Shown here: positions 9,431-21,861 of the stretch, piece after piece | Numbering within the stretch: position 1 is the first letter of the stretch | How the letters are laid out: the number at the start of each line of letters is the position of its first letter | Assembly: GCA_036873135.1 (NCBI GenBank) | Contig: JAPTYO010000018.1 | Location: 8,733,503-8,797,502 of the forward strand | Origin: Clarkia xantiana subsp. parviflora | Lineage: Eukaryota; Streptophyta; Magnoliopsida; Myrtales; Onagraceae | Direction: 5' to 3' | Length of the DNA: 64,000 nucleotides | Made by a program: the position numbers and the translations under genes | Notes under the pieces: generated by a model | The model's input: only the letters and a program-made list of their open reading frames with translations | Database searches by the model: none | Told to the model about the DNA's origin: nothing

Positions 9431-12400
9431 ATGCCTTCTACTCGTTCAATGGCGGCTGGCAAGCAAAGAAGGCAAGGACAATCTGGTGGTTCTCGTCACC
9501 CCGCTGCGACAACTCTGAATTCACTACCAGAACAGGAGGAAAACCAGAACCATCCCGCTGCTGAGCTCTCCCAGACAGGGGGGCATAACGAAGGTCCCGA
9601 AGAGATTGCCGCTCAGCACCAGGGCAATAGGGAGCAGGAGGCTCCCCCAGCTATGGACCTGACAAGAGCTGTGGCAGAAGCCATGCCTATGTTTTTGGCA
9701 GCCGTGGAGGCTCTCTTGGAACGGAGAGAGGCTGCGAGGAGGCAGGAGGAGATGCCCCCGTTAGAAGAAGCACCCCCACCAGCAGAGGTTCGTAACGTAC
9801 CGGAGGCTCCGCCCCGAGGCCAGGACAGGAGTAGGGTGTCCGTTCAGCCAGAGAGATTCGTGGTTGATGGGCCAGGACCAGTACAGCACAGGACCATTCC
9901 CCTGAATGGTCCCATCACCCCCGATCAGGTTGTAAAGATCGTGAACATCTGCATGGGAGAGCAGAAGCCGCTGGTGTCGGAGCTGAGGGATCGATCTACT
10001 CATCCCTTCGTTCTTCGACTCAAAGACACCCTAGCCCCGCCAGGGCTGGGTATCCCCACGATAAAGGAATACGATGGCGAAGGAGATCTGGTTCGTCATG
10101 TCCAGAAGCATCTCATGGCGTGTCTGGGAAGAGCCCGAATGAAGACATAGTGTGTACGCTGTTCCCGAACACACTTGGGGAAAGAGCCCGGACCTGGTTC
10201 TTTAGTCTGCCCCTAGGCTGCATCACCTTCTGGGCAGATATGCACGACCGGTTCATTCAGCAATACCAGGGTCGTAGATGTTTGCTGAAGAGTGTGAGGT
10301 CCCTGACCCAGGTGGTACAGAGGCCCGACGAATCGCTGTCACACTATTACCAGCGATACACTGCCAGTGTGGCGGAGATTGATGAGGAGATCTCGGAGGG
10401 TGAAACCATCCGTACATTCATCCGGAACCTGGTTCCGACCTAATGCATAGCGTGGCTGAGAAAGCCGTGTGGAATATGGAGGCACTACAGAAAAGGGTGA
10501 AACGGCAAATCCATGTCCAAGAGTCGAAGATAGCCGCTAGAGAGCTGGAGCCTCCGAAGTCGAATAAAGGGAAGCAGTCGGTTAAACCTTTCGACGATCG
10601 TAAGTCAAAGGGTAAACCCGAGGGCAGTCGGGATCTAAGACGCTCTGGTCGGAGGGATGATAGACGTTCTTTAAGGAAGGACAAGCGGGAGGATCTCGAC
10701 ATTCCTCTCAACTGCTCCATGGCGGAGGTACTAACGGTCATGGAACGGCAAGGTATCTCCAGGTACCCCCCAAAGAAGGATGGAGAATTCTTAGGATCCC
10801 GCACGGATCGCTACTGCCGATTTCACCGCGCAAATGGTCACGACACCAACCATTGTCGGGAGCTGAAGAAGGAGATCGAGAAACTGATCCGGAAGGGGAA
10901 GCTCAAGGAGTTCGTCGGGGATACGCGGTGTCGATCCCGCTCTCGGTCCCGATCGCGGTCCCGTTCTCAATCCCGCGATCGGTCCCCAAAGAAGAAGAGG
11001 TCCGACCCGGAGCCGTCCGGTGCCCGCAAAGAACGACGGGGCACCATCAATGTGATTCACGGAGGTTTTGCTGCTGGAGGTGATACCTCGTTCTCTCGAG
11101 AGGTTTACGCCTCTAGAATTCCTACGGCTGTGGTGTTAGGCAAGAGGTCTCGATCCTGGACCCTGAAGGAAGAAATGGTGATCTCCTTTTCGTCGGAGGA
11201 TCTCATAGGCGTGGAGACTCCGCACGATGACGCCTTGGTTGTAACCTTGGATGTAGACGGGTACGAGATGAAGCGGATTCTGATCGACGGAGGAAGCTCC
11301 TCCGATATTCTATTTATGGACGCGCTGGAGGCTATGGGAAAAACGAAGAAAGATCTGAAGGAGGCAAACTTCCCGATGGTCGGGTTCTCTGGTTCAACCT
11401 CCTATCCGCTAGGAGTAATCACCTTACCAGTGGAGTTTGGTAGTGGGTGGAAATCAGAAAGGAGGAACGTGGAATTCGTGGTAGTTGATTCCGCGGGGAC
11501 TTACAACGCGATTATCGGGAGAACCACCATCAACCCCCTGATGGCAGTTGCCTCGACAGTGCACCAGAAGATGAAGTTCCCAACCGACCACGGAGTCGGA
11601 GAAGTCAAGGGTGACCAGGTAGCTTCTCGAAAATGTTATGTTAACGCCACCCGAAGGAGAAGGCGAGAGGCCATGACTGTCCTCCAGACAGATACAGATC
11701 CTATAGAGGAGTTTGGGCGTCCCGCCCCCATAGAAGATCTAAAATAAGTTGAGATCGACGGACCCCAGAGGAAGGTCAAAATCGGGTCTGCTCTGACTGA
11801 GGAGACAGCCCAAAAATTGATTGAGTTGCTGAAGGAGTTCAAGGAGCTATTTGCCTGGTCCCCGAGCGATATGCCAGGAATCAGCCCCGATGTGATCGTA
11901 CACGAGCTGAAGATAGATCCCGCGATCAAACCTATCACACAGAAAAGGCGTCCGATGGGCACGGACAAGAAGATCGCGATCCAGCAGGAGGTGGGCAGGT
12001 TGCTTGATGCTGGGTTTATTAAAGAGCTTCGATTCCAGACTTGGGTCGCTAATCTGGTGCTGGTGAAGAAGACTAATGGGAAATGGCGGATGTGTGTGGA
12101 TTTCCGCGACCTGAATAAGGCTTGCCCGAAGGACTGTTACCCACTCCCGAGAATCGACCAGTTGGTAGATGCCACATCGGGACATGAGCTGTTGAGCTTC
12201 ATGGATGCATATTCGGGCTATAACCAGATCAAGATGGCTAAGGAAGATGCTCCTCACACAGCATTCTATGCAGACAGTGACATCTATCACTACGATGTCA
12301 TGCCTTTCGGGTTGATCAATGCTGGGGCGACCTACCAGCGGATGGTGAACAAGCTGTTCGGAGATATGCTTGGGGAGACCATGGAGGCTTACGTGGATGA

Positions 12401-15036
12401 CATGCTGGTGAAATCCCGACAAGCTGAGGATCATGTGCACAACCTAGCCATGGCGTTTGAGCGGATGAGGCTTCATCAGGTTCGTTTAAACCCGACGAAA
12501 TGCGCCTTCGGAGTCCACTCAGGGAAATTTTTGGACTTTATGGTAAGCCAGAGAGGAATTGAGGTGAATCCCGAGAAGCTCAGGGCGATTGAGGAGATGC
12601 AGTCTCCGATAAACCATCAGGAGGTGCAAGTACTGAACGGCCGACTAGTTGCAATGAATCGCTTCCTGTCCAAAGCTAGCGACCGATCAATGCCATTTTT
12701 TGAATTCCTGAGGGCCAACAAGAAGTTTGAGTGGACCGCCAAGTGTGAAGAAGCGTTCCAAGCACTCAAGCAACACCTTCGCAGCCTCCCGCCGTTGGCG
12801 AAACCGGTTCCAGGCGAGCCGCTCTATCAATACTTGGCTGTTTCTGAATTTGCCATAAGCTCTGTGTTAGTAAAGGTTGTCGAGGGTAATCAAGTCCCCG
12901 TCTATTATGTAAGCAAGGCGTTTGCCAAGTCTGAATTGAATTATCCTGCCGTTGAGAAGTACCTCTTTGTGTTGATTATTACTGCTCGGAAGCTAAGGCC
13001 TTATTTCCACACACACGAGATTACTGTGCTGACGAACCAGCCTTTGAAGCATTTTTTGAAACCGACCAGATGCGTCGGGGAGATTAGTAAAATGGGCAGT
13101 AGAGCTTAGTGAGTTTCGCATACACTTTGCTCCGAGAACGGCTATTAAGGGCCAGGCGTTGGCGGATTTCATAGCGGAATCTACAAACCCCGATCTGGAA
13201 GAAGCGGGCCCTGTAGGGGGGGCAGCCATAGAGGTCCCGACAGAGGTCCCGACAGAAGAGCAACCAGAGAGGGCAGAGCAATCAGAACAACCAAACGAGG
13301 GAAATACCTGGGAGATGTATACGGATGGCTCTTCGAGTTCAGACGGATCAGGAGCAGGCTTTTTGTTAATACCACCAGGTGGAGGTGAGCCGCTCCGATA
13401 TGCCCTGGCTTTAACATTCAAGGCCACAAACAATGAAGCAGAGTATGAGGCTCTTATCACGGGCCTGAAAATTGCTAAAGGCACTGGAGTCGATCACTTG
13501 AGAGTGAAGTGTGACGCAGCTTTAATCGTGAACCAGGTTCAAGGGCGATACGAAGCGAGGAGTCCGATAATGAAGAAATACCTGAACGAGGTACAAGCCT
13601 TGAAGGAGAGCTTTAAAAGCTTCGATATCGAGGCAATCCCGAGGGAGGAAAACGTAGAAGCAGACTCTCTGAGCAAATTTGCCCTGGGGGCACCCTTGGA
13701 AGAAAATCGGAAGGTGCACTTCTTGGAGAAGGTGATCTTATTGACCATCGACCCGACACAGGTGTGTACCATTGAGGCAAAACCGGAGGAGGAGCCCACT
13801 TGGATGACTCCGATAGTCGCATACCTAACTACGGGGGCAGTCCCCGATGATAAAGTAGCAGCCGACAGGATACGTCAGATCGCGGCTAATTACGTGATGC
13901 TGGACAATCAGCTATACAAGAAGGGTTGGTTCTCGACTCCGTACTTGAAATGCGTGGCAGAACCCGATACAAATCGAATCCTGAAGGAGGTGCATGAAGG
14001 GGTCGCGGCTTGTCATGAAGGAACCCGATCCATTTTGAGGAAAGTGCTGAACTTGGGCTATTATTGGCCTACGATGAGCAAGGAAGCGACGGCGTTGGTC
14101 CGATCTTGTGACGCGTGCCAGAGGTACGCCCCGAGTATCGTGGCTCCGGCCGCTAATCTGACATCCATTAAGAGCGCTTGGCCCTTCGCGCAATGGGGCA
14201 TCGACTTGGTGGGACCTCTTCCACAAGCACAAGGTCAATGTAAGTATTTACTTGTAGCTATCGATTATTTTTCGAAATGGATAGAGGCAAAGGCGTTGGC
14301 CAGAACGACGGGAAACCATATCGTCAAGTTCCTCCAGACCCATATTGTGTCCAGTTACGGGATTCCTAAGGTGGTGATCAGCGACAATGGTCCACCATTT
14401 AACGGCTCTCGGGTGAGGGAGTATCTGGAGGAGTTGAACATCGAGCATCGGACAGCTTCCGTACGCCATGCTCAAACTAACGGTCAGGTGGAATCAGCCA
14501 ACAAAATCGTGATGGATGGCCTGAAGAAGAGGGTCTATGCCTTGAAGGGCAAATGGCTGAACGAACTGGAAAACGTGCTTTGGGCTGTTAGAACGACACC
14601 CAAACGATCAACGGGGGAGACTCCGTTTGGCCTCGTTTATGGCACGGATGCTGTCGCCCCCGTGGAGGTAGCTGTGGCGTCCCATCGGATGAGATATTAC
14701 GAGCCTCTGACGAATGATGAAATGAGACGTCTGGACTTGGACTTACTCGAAGAGAAGAGGCGGGAAGTCGATGAAGTCCAAGCTCGAATGCGTTTGGCGA
14801 CGGCCAGGTATTACAATCGGCGAGTAAAGTCCCGACAATTCTTCGTCGGGGAGCTGGTTTGGCGTCGCAACGAGTTTACCCTTTTGGACCGAATCAACAA
14901 GATGTCATCAAAATGGGAAGGACCTTATAAGGTCGTGGGGATGCCAGCTCCAAATGCGTACAATTTGGAAGACCTCGATGGCAGAGTATTGAAGCATTCT
15001 TTTAGTGGCGAACACTTGAAGAAACACCATGCTTGA
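9431..15036 (+). pseudogene. gag-pol: Gag-Pol of element B, broken
   Basis: Gag starts at ATG 9431. Seen in order: Gag core (about 9860-10440), knuckle with C-H-H-C spacing (10815-10860), RS-rich stretch (10925-10985), protease with DGGSS (11286-11300), RT with FMDAYSGYNQI and YVDD (12390-12403), first RNase H, second RNase H with TDGSS (13322-13336), integrase with zinc domain (13990-14125) and D,D,E core, ending at 15036. Breaks: one-base loss near 10138, small deletion ending in a stop at 10441, in-frame nonsense codon 11745-11747, and an extra base near 13060. The element cannot make its own polyprotein. Confidence 0.93.
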
Positions 15037-15042
15037 TGAAAG

Positions 15043-15660
15043 TGGCCTTAAGTGGTGCCCGATGAAAGTCGCCTTAAGTGGTGCCCTATGCAAAATCGCC
15101 TTAAGTGGTGTATGTTGTTTATCGTTTAATTCGATGTAAGCCAAATTTGTGCCATCAATGAATAAAGAGGTTGCTTCCGATCAGAATTATTCTTAGCTTT
15201 ACTCTAAGCTTTATAAAGTCGCCTTGAGTGGTGCACGAGAAAAGTCGCCTTGAGTGGTGCACGAGAAAAGTCGCCTTGAGTGGTGCACGAGAAAAGTCGC
15301 CTTAATTGGTGCACGATATTAAGTCGTCTTAAGTGATGCATGTGTCTTAGATTTATTCTAAGTACTAAAAAGTCGCCTTAGGTGGTGCACGAAAAAGTCG
15401 TCTTAAGTGATGCACGAAGTTAAGTCGTCTTGAGTGATGCATGTTTTTTAGATTTATTCTAAGTACTAAAAAGTCACCTTAGGTGGTGCACGAAAAAGTC
15501 GTCTTAAGTGATGCACGAAGTTAAGTCTTCTTGAGTGATGCATGTTTTTTAGATTTATTCTAAGTATTGAAAAGTCGCCTTAAGTGGTGCATGATAATAA
15601 GTCGCCTTAAGTGGTACAAATTAGTAAATCGTCTTGAGTGATGTACGAGAATGTCTTAAG
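15043..15660 (+). repeat. Tandem repeats between integrase and the antisense gene of B
   Basis: Many short units built on GTCGCCTTAAGTGGTGCA, including four near-identical 26-bp units at 15215-15320 and two longer units with TTAGATTTATTCTAAGTACT. The block lies where the sense pol transcript and the antisense gene converge; C and D have different repeats at the same place. Confidence 0.85.
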
Positions 15661-15811
15661 TGTCGAAGTGTCGACTTAAGCAAGTGTAGTAAAGCCACTT
15701 GAAGAAGTGCATCGGAAAAATCGGAACTAAGAAAGTCTGATAAATGATAAGGGCTCGAAGGCCCGACGATTACAAAAGAGAGGAAAATACAAGGACTCTA
15801 AAGATAAGCAG

Positions 15812-18484
15812 TTAGGCTTGGTCCTTGTCAGCGGCATCGGCGGGAGCTGGGTCCACGAAGTCGATGGCAGAAGGCTCCACAGGGTCGGCCACGGGAGGAT
15901 CGACTATCGGGGCATCTGCTGCGTCCTCGACAACTACGGGATTACTTCCCCCATCACTCTCCTCAGAAAGAGCAAAGTATTTCTTCTCGAAGGGAGCGAG
16001 AGAAGGAGACTTGTCGAAGTTGATGGCGTCGCTATACTCCAGGTGGAGCTCCTCAACCGCATTGAAGAGAGTGTTCTCCACCTCCGCGCCGAAGAACTTC
16101 ATAGCATCAGCCTGGAAGTCCTCAGACCTCCGATAATCCTCCCGCCCCTTGGCCTCGGCCTCGACCAGCTGCGCAGGAACCCCCGCGACTTGCTCCTCCA
16201 GAGCCTTCTTCTCGAGGACCAGCTTGTCCTCAGCAGCCTGCCGCTCCTGTCGCTCCTGCCTCAGGAGCCCCTCGAAATCCCCGACCTGCTTTTGGAGGTC
16301 CTGAACCTTTTGGTCCAGGATGGCCTGCTCCTTGGCATGTTTCCCCCGCAAAGACTTGGAGGCCGCAAGATCCTCCTTAAGCTTATCGAGGGCCGCCCGG
16401 TCCCGCTCCCGGGACTCATCATAGGCGATGAGGTACCCAAAAAGACGGTTGAAGTCCCCGAGCTCCTACAATAAGAGAAAGAAAAGTGTTAATGGACAAA
16501 CAACCAGATTTACCAACGAAGAGGGAGGAGCGAAGTTTTACCTCTATCCGACGCAAGGACATCTGTCGGACATCCCGATGCATAGCCGTCCGATTCAGGG
16601 AAATCGGGTACCGCATGGTGGGCAGGATCGAGCCTGCTAGCAGATGCAGAGCCAGGTCCTCATGCTAGTCTCCTTGTCGAAGCTGGACCCCTTGCAGTGT
16701 TTGGATTGGAGTCCAGGGAGCATCCACTTGCGCGGGGTCGAAGGCCCTGTAGAAACTCCCATCGAGAGGGACAGGGGGAGGGCTAGCACGAGTCGTGGAG
16801 GGGCACGCCTCCGGCTCGACCCAGGCGGGGGAAGGAGTGAAGTTGTGGATGGGCGACGGCTGTCGCTGCTGCGGAGAAGATGAAGGGGGCAGCCCCTGAG
16901 AGGTTGGTTTCAAGGGGGACTGCCCCGTCCTCCGACGATGACGAAGGGAGCCACCCTCATCAGTCTCCTCGGAGGAGTCCAAGGTTTCCACCCGACGAAA
17001 CTGTTCGCGTGTCGGGATTTTCTCCCCAGTTGAGGGAGGCGCCCCTGTTGAAGACGGTGCACCCGCGGAAGCTTCAGCACCCGATGGAGCCCCTGAGCGA
17101 CCTGCACCTAGAGGACGAGAGGCTTCAGAAATGTAATCAGGGAGTTCATCAGGATTCTTAAACCAAATGATGCGTCGGGAGACATGTTGATCTTTCCCGC
17201 GGTAGTGGTAGTAGCCCGCCTTAAGGACACAAGGAGTTTCACCTCGAAGGATTCGTCTAACGTCAGCAATACGGGCCTCCCTGGTCGAAGGAATCAAATC
17301 CCTCGGTACCATCCTCCTATACAATTTAATAGCGAGACGGAGCTTTTTACCTTCTTCAGCGTTCTGGACGTCGAAGAGTTAGTCCAGCTAGTCGCGCTTC
17401 CGCTTAGGTTGCTCCGCAGAAGGAGACCCCGACGGAGCAGCAGCCTTCTTGGCGGATTTCCTCTTCCGCGAGGGGCGGACGGCATCAGTCTCCCCCTGCT
17501 TAAGGAACAGATCGGTCAGCACAGATACCCTCTTGGCTGCAAACAGTAAACGAAAAAAGAGTTAGAGGTTTACCCAGGGAACCACATTGGAGGGGCCGTC
17601 GAAAAGCTGCCCCCCCAGAGATTATATCGAGGAGTCGGATCCCGGCGTTCACCAGGTCCCGCTCCACGAGAGAATTGGCGTCGAGGGGAGTGTAGGACTC
17701 CCCCCATCGGTAGAGCTGGATGAGTTGAAGAGTTTGGAAATCCTCGTCGGTATAGGTGTGGAAGGCAGGCGGAGAGTCTGCTTCCACCTCCCAACGGGGC
17801 CATGGGATCGAAGAGTGTTGAATGAAGAAGTAGCTCCTTTTCCAACTACCGTTGTCGGACCCCGTATCAACTAGAAGTCCCCGACCCTTGACCACCTTCC
17901 AGGTGTCATTGGTCCAGTTACACCGTCCAAGTTATGCCTTGCTCCACTTCGGCATTCGGGGGTAGAAGGCGCAAACCCCCGCCTCGTTGCACTTCATCCC
18001 ATAGAAGGTTCTGAAGAGCTAGAGGCTGTACACCCACCGCTGTCGGAAGCAGAGGACCTGGAAAGCGTTCCACAGGCGAATGGCGTGCGGAGAGAAGGTG
18101 GTCGGATGAGTTTTGTAATGCTGGCACATCTCGACCAGATTACCACAGAAGGGGAATCTGATCCCCGCTGATATTTGCCCCGTAGAGACAAATACCTCCC
18201 CTTTTCGGGGACGAGTAACCTCAAGGTTACCCGAGGGGCGAGGCCAGGGATATGGGAAACGAGGTTCCCAAGTAGAAGTGATGCACCCCTCCTGGAGAGC
18301 TGCATCATAAGCGGTGTTGGAGATTTCATTCAGAGCATAATCAAAGTTGAAGGGCTTTCTTCCCTCAGAGCTGGATCCACTGTCTGAAAAGTAGCAATGG
18401 CAAGGAAGGCACAGTGGGATTTTCGGAAAGCTGCAAACAAGGAAAAGATGAGCAAGCAACGAAGAAGAAATCCTTACCAGACAT
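15812..18484 (-). pseudogene. Antisense spliced gene of element B, with stop codons
   Basis: Opposite-strand gene with borders inferred from GT..AG sites and comparison with D and E. Exon 1 is 18478-18484 (ATGTCTG), intron 18384-18477, exon 2 17574-18383, a doubtful 37-bp intron 17537-17573, exon 3 16542-17536, intron 16466-16541, exon 4 15812-16465. Reading through intron 1 hits a stop, whereas splicing gives MS-DSGSSSE, parallel to E. Exon 3 has the signature LKAGYYxxxGxxQH...IIW, and exon 4 is coiled-coil. Nonsense codons lie in exon 2 (near 18018 and 17930) and exon 3 (near 17390 and 16663). I do not know its function. Antisense extra ORFs are known in Tat elements. Confidence 0.75.
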
Positions 18485-18644
18485 GACGAATTGGAGGTTG
18501 AAGGAATGATCTGGGCGTTGCCGGAAAGATGGTCGGAAAAGCACTAATGGTCTTCGGAATCGCAAAAGCTTGAATTCACAAAGGTTGTAGAGAGTTCCTG
18601 AAAATTTGAAGACGGTAAAAGTGATCCAACACCCACGGTTAGGG

Positions 18645-18651
18645 TTTTATA
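18645..18651 (-). promoter_or_regulatory. TATA box of the B antisense gene
   Basis: The complement reads CCTATAAAACCCTAACC, about 161 bp upstream of the ATG of the antisense gene. The AAACCCTAA part matches the plant telo-box motif. D and E have a TATA box at the same distance. Confidence 0.6.
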
Positions 18652-19020
18652 GGCGAAGAGGACAGTTGAAGAGACACTTCCATCCGAGTCGTCGAAATTG
18701 AAGAGTTTTAATCTGAACCATTGAGATGGAACGTGCAGAAGGGCAACGGGCGTAATGATGAAACGGCCTGAAAAGCACTTTTCAGAGAAAGCAGGCGCGA
18801 AAAATCAGGCACGAGTGCCGAAGACGTCGCTTCACTAGCTGCTGCATTTAATGAACTGGGTAATCGAGGAGTCCCCTCGAATTTGGCAGTTATCCACAAA
18901 GAATCGAGGAAACGTGAAGAAGAAGACTAGTATTGAGTGACTATGCCATAGGAAAGATCCCCGATTCCAATGTCAGGAGGTCGGGAGTTAAAAGACACGA
19001 CGAACTAAAAGTCCCTCATG

Positions 19021-19033
19021 TCTTGGGGGCAAA
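19021..19033 (+). other. Polypurine tract of element B
   Basis: CTTGGGGGCAAA directly precedes the 3' LTR. The same string precedes the 3' LTRs of D (55451) and E (57537). Confidence 0.8.
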
Positions 19034-19737
19034 TGATGGGTTCGACTACAGCCGTTAGGCCCTATTACCAGTGAAGAAACGGCAAATAGGCCCTGTGGGC
19101 CCTAATCGAAGGCCAAGATGGCCCAGGCTAAGGATCCCGACGAAGGAAGTCCGAGGATAAGAGGTCCCGACAGAGTCGGACCTGACAGGCGAGCTGAACG
19201 CTCCCGACGAGATGCCTCTGAGTAGGCCCCGATGACGAATCCCTGAGAACAATAGGCCCTGTCACGATGACGAGAGGCCCCGAGCGGTGACACAACGGGA
19301 TAACTCTGGAGTCCCCGATGTTAGTCGGGACTCGTTATAAGAGGTTAAGGCCGAGATACGCGGGGCGTGGCCGAGATACGCGGAACGTGGAGCGTGGCCG
19401 AGATACGCGGGGCGTGGCCGAGATAAGCGAGATCATGGCCTAGATAGGCGAGATCACACCCGAGATACGCGGGATACAAGCTAACCACCCCCAACGGTTC
19501 ACCAGGTAACTGAGGTATCTCTTCGCCTATAAAAGGGAAAGAGGTCACCTCTGATGACTCACGTTGAAATACATTACTTGAGATTACTGTTTGCCAGTCC
19601 GTTACGAGATACTCATTTAAGCATCGGAGAGGGATTCTGGGTCACCGCCCGGTCTATCCCCTCTTGCAGGATTGCGTGGAGCGAAGGAGCTAGGATCGCC
19701 GTCAAAGTCCGTACCGGAGTTCCACCGTGATCCAACA
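19034..19737 (+). mobile_element. Element B 3' LTR
   Basis: 704 bp, same ends as 8678-9394, TATA box at 19528-19534. Followed by the target duplication ACTAC. Confidence 0.95.
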
Positions 19738-19742
19738 ACTAC

Positions 19743-20417
19743 CTAAGGTACCATGAAAAGAAATGTCATAATCGGAATCGGTGCGTATAAACTATCAGAA
19801 CCGATGAATATAACAATGATCTTATATTAATATAAAGACACTCAAACGTGTGTTGAAATCTCTCACACATACACCAAGTGAGCTCTCTTTGATTTATTTG
19901 TGCCCACCAACTCTCAATTTTGTTGCTCTTCCTGCCTTTTAAACTCCTGCCCGAGAGCCCTTTTATAGGGAAGTGTCACAAATTTTGCTCCAGCAAATTG
20001 CTAGTATGGAGCATGGACAAGACAAGTATGGGCCATGCAAGTTGATAATATAGATGTGATATTTGCTTGTAGATAGAGACGTGGCTTTCTACCATTCTTG
20101 TTCTTTTTTCTTTTTTTTTTTCATTAATTAATTGATTTTTTTTTTTTTTGTCTTTTTCCTACTTTTTCATTTTTACTTCAAAATGTGATAACTTCTGATC
20201 ACGATATCAGATTGGTTCACGGTCAGTCCCTTTGCATTTGTGATTTTGAGAGCTTCGATTCAAAATCCTTGTCTATAGCATTCTGACAAAAAAATTGATT
20301 CGTGCGCTCCATGTCCCGGGACTTTTCCTGTAATACATACATACTTATATTATATATATATACATAATATATTTTTGTATATAATATAATAACCCGAGAA
20401 AAAATCGGGTGTTCACA
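19743..20417 (-). mobile_element. Element A 5' LTR, right part
   Basis: Continues the LTR of A after element B: it matches 2241-2911, starting CTAAGGTACCATG and ending GGTGTTCACA at 20417. A TATA box on the minus strand sits in the shared CTTTTATAGGG stretch near 19960. Confidence 0.85.
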
Positions 20418-20582
20418 GTGGTCACCGACGGCCTTGTACCCGGTTTAGGCGAGGGAGGAGTTTATCTTGTACGAATGGTAGTTTTGACTTTTCACTTGGG
20501 CATGTGACGGGAACACTATCAACCAGTGACAGTTTTGGTATTTAAAATTTTAGCAAATCACATGCAAGCATGTGACACAATT
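20418..20582. other. Right interior of the inverted-repeat transposon
   Basis: Rejoins the DNA transposon interior at the end of A. No coding sequence is recognised. Confidence 0.35.
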
Positions 20583-20719
20583 CTGTTACATTTAACTGCA
20601 ATTTTGGACGGAGACACCAAATTTTAACAAAATTGAAAATTTAGACACTTTAATTTAACATTTGCATCTTTAGACACCTAATTTTAACATAGGGCAAACG
20701 TTGGACGGTTTTTTAGTTA
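20583..20719 (-). repeat. Right terminal inverted repeat of the small DNA transposon
   Basis: Reverse complement of 1023-1158 with mismatches. With A (and B) removed, the parent element would be under 1 kb, the size of a MITE or a small non-autonomous MULE. Confidence 0.6.
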
Positions 20720-20929
20720 CTAACCCTAAATATATATATGGTTTTCTTATCGTAACGTAGAAACTAATAGATAATACTTGCAAGAACAGAACTCAGAACT
20801 GCCCCCGTTGATAGCTTCAATACCCCAGAACAACCCTCGTTGATATCTTCAATCACTGACGTGGTCTTAGTAATGCGGGATTGCCACCAACTACCCTAAT
20901 GTTAATATTGAGATTGTTGAAAAAGAATT

Positions 20930-21861
20930 TGTTGGACAATTGGGCTTGATAGTGACCCAATAGTCGTAGTGATGACATTTGGGCCAACACAAAATTTTGA
21001 AGAATAATTGAAGTAACCTGTGAGTATCTGGTTGTGCTAAATAGAAAACTAATTGTTGCCAAAATTGATATTTGGAAAGTTAATTATGCAAACCGAAATT
21101 ACTTATTATCGTAGTGTCCATATATATTGCATTATTCGATTTTGCAAGTGTATTTATGGACATATAATTCTACCATTTAATGGAGCTTTCGCCATTTTTT
21201 GATTTTTTTAGTAGGAAACCTTTGCTTTTAACTATCTAATCCTAGCTCAAAATTCCAACCAATACATATATACATGCCGATACATATACATGTATATAGA
21301 TCTTTCAACTCAAACCACACACACCAATCTATCTGATCGTGGTTAAGGTCAATTATGGAGTCGTCCTCGCCATGCAACTTCAAGTCATCGTATGCAACAC
21401 CATGGGGTCCTGGAACGAGCAATTCCGGAATCGAAGTCGCTGCATCTTTTTGATTTACGGGTTATATTCAAATTTAGTAGCGTTTTTATCGATTAATTTT
21501 TTGTCTATTATTCTTGTTTGAGTTCAGGTATTGATCCGTTTCGGTTAAACGAATTATGTGCACGATTCATGTCAACAACAATGTTGTATCCTGGGAGGTG
21601 ATTACCCCTGTAATAAACCTCGTTGCATAACCTAAGGGTGAGGTGGGGCGAAATTGCCTTAAAGAGACCGTGATCAGAACGGACCTCAGTCAAAAATTCT
21701 TCTATCCCATTCGATCTACGGATCGCAATTTCGGTTTTTCACACACATACAGATTACTCGTTAATTGTATGTTGAATACCGAATAATAAATATTTTGACT
21801 TATTTCCAACATATTCTAGAATTACTGTTTTACCCCTATACCAACAAACGTGTTTCCAACA
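20930..21861 (+). mobile_element. Element G 5' LTR
   Basis: 932 bp, TGTTGGACAA...TTTCCAACA. Matches 25814-26851 except for the extra A/T-rich segment in the latter. Confidence 0.85.

Larger units (their letters stand above)
8678..19737 (+). mobile_element. Element B: Tat-lineage Gypsy retrotransposon, decayed
   Basis: 11-kb element with LTRs at 8678-9394 and 19034-19737, TG...CA ends, and perfect target duplication ACTAC (8673-8677, 19738-19742) inside the LTR of A. Order: LTR, primer site, gag-protease-RT-RNase H-second RNase H-integrase, tandem repeats, antisense gene, polypurine tract, LTR. The second RNase H between RT and integrase is the hallmark of the Tat lineage. LTRs differ at many positions plus a 13-bp indel, and pol has several lesions, so it is older than D. 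Confidence 0.95.
1455..20417 (-). mobile_element. Element A: non-autonomous gag-only LTR retrotransposon, split by element B
   Basis: Two LTRs (1455-2911 and 7926-20417, the second interrupted by B) flank a 5-kb interior. On the minus strand the LTRs run TGTGAACACC...CCGACA. A polypurine tract abuts the left LTR (2912-2925 complement) and a primer-site-like stretch abuts the right one (7903-7925 complement), so the element is read right to left. The only protein frame is gag (5623-6936). No protease, reverse transcriptase or integrase is seen, so it must borrow enzymes. Flanking pentamers are ATGGT (1450-1454) and GTGGT (20418-20422), a target duplication with one mismatch. Confidence 0.85.
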
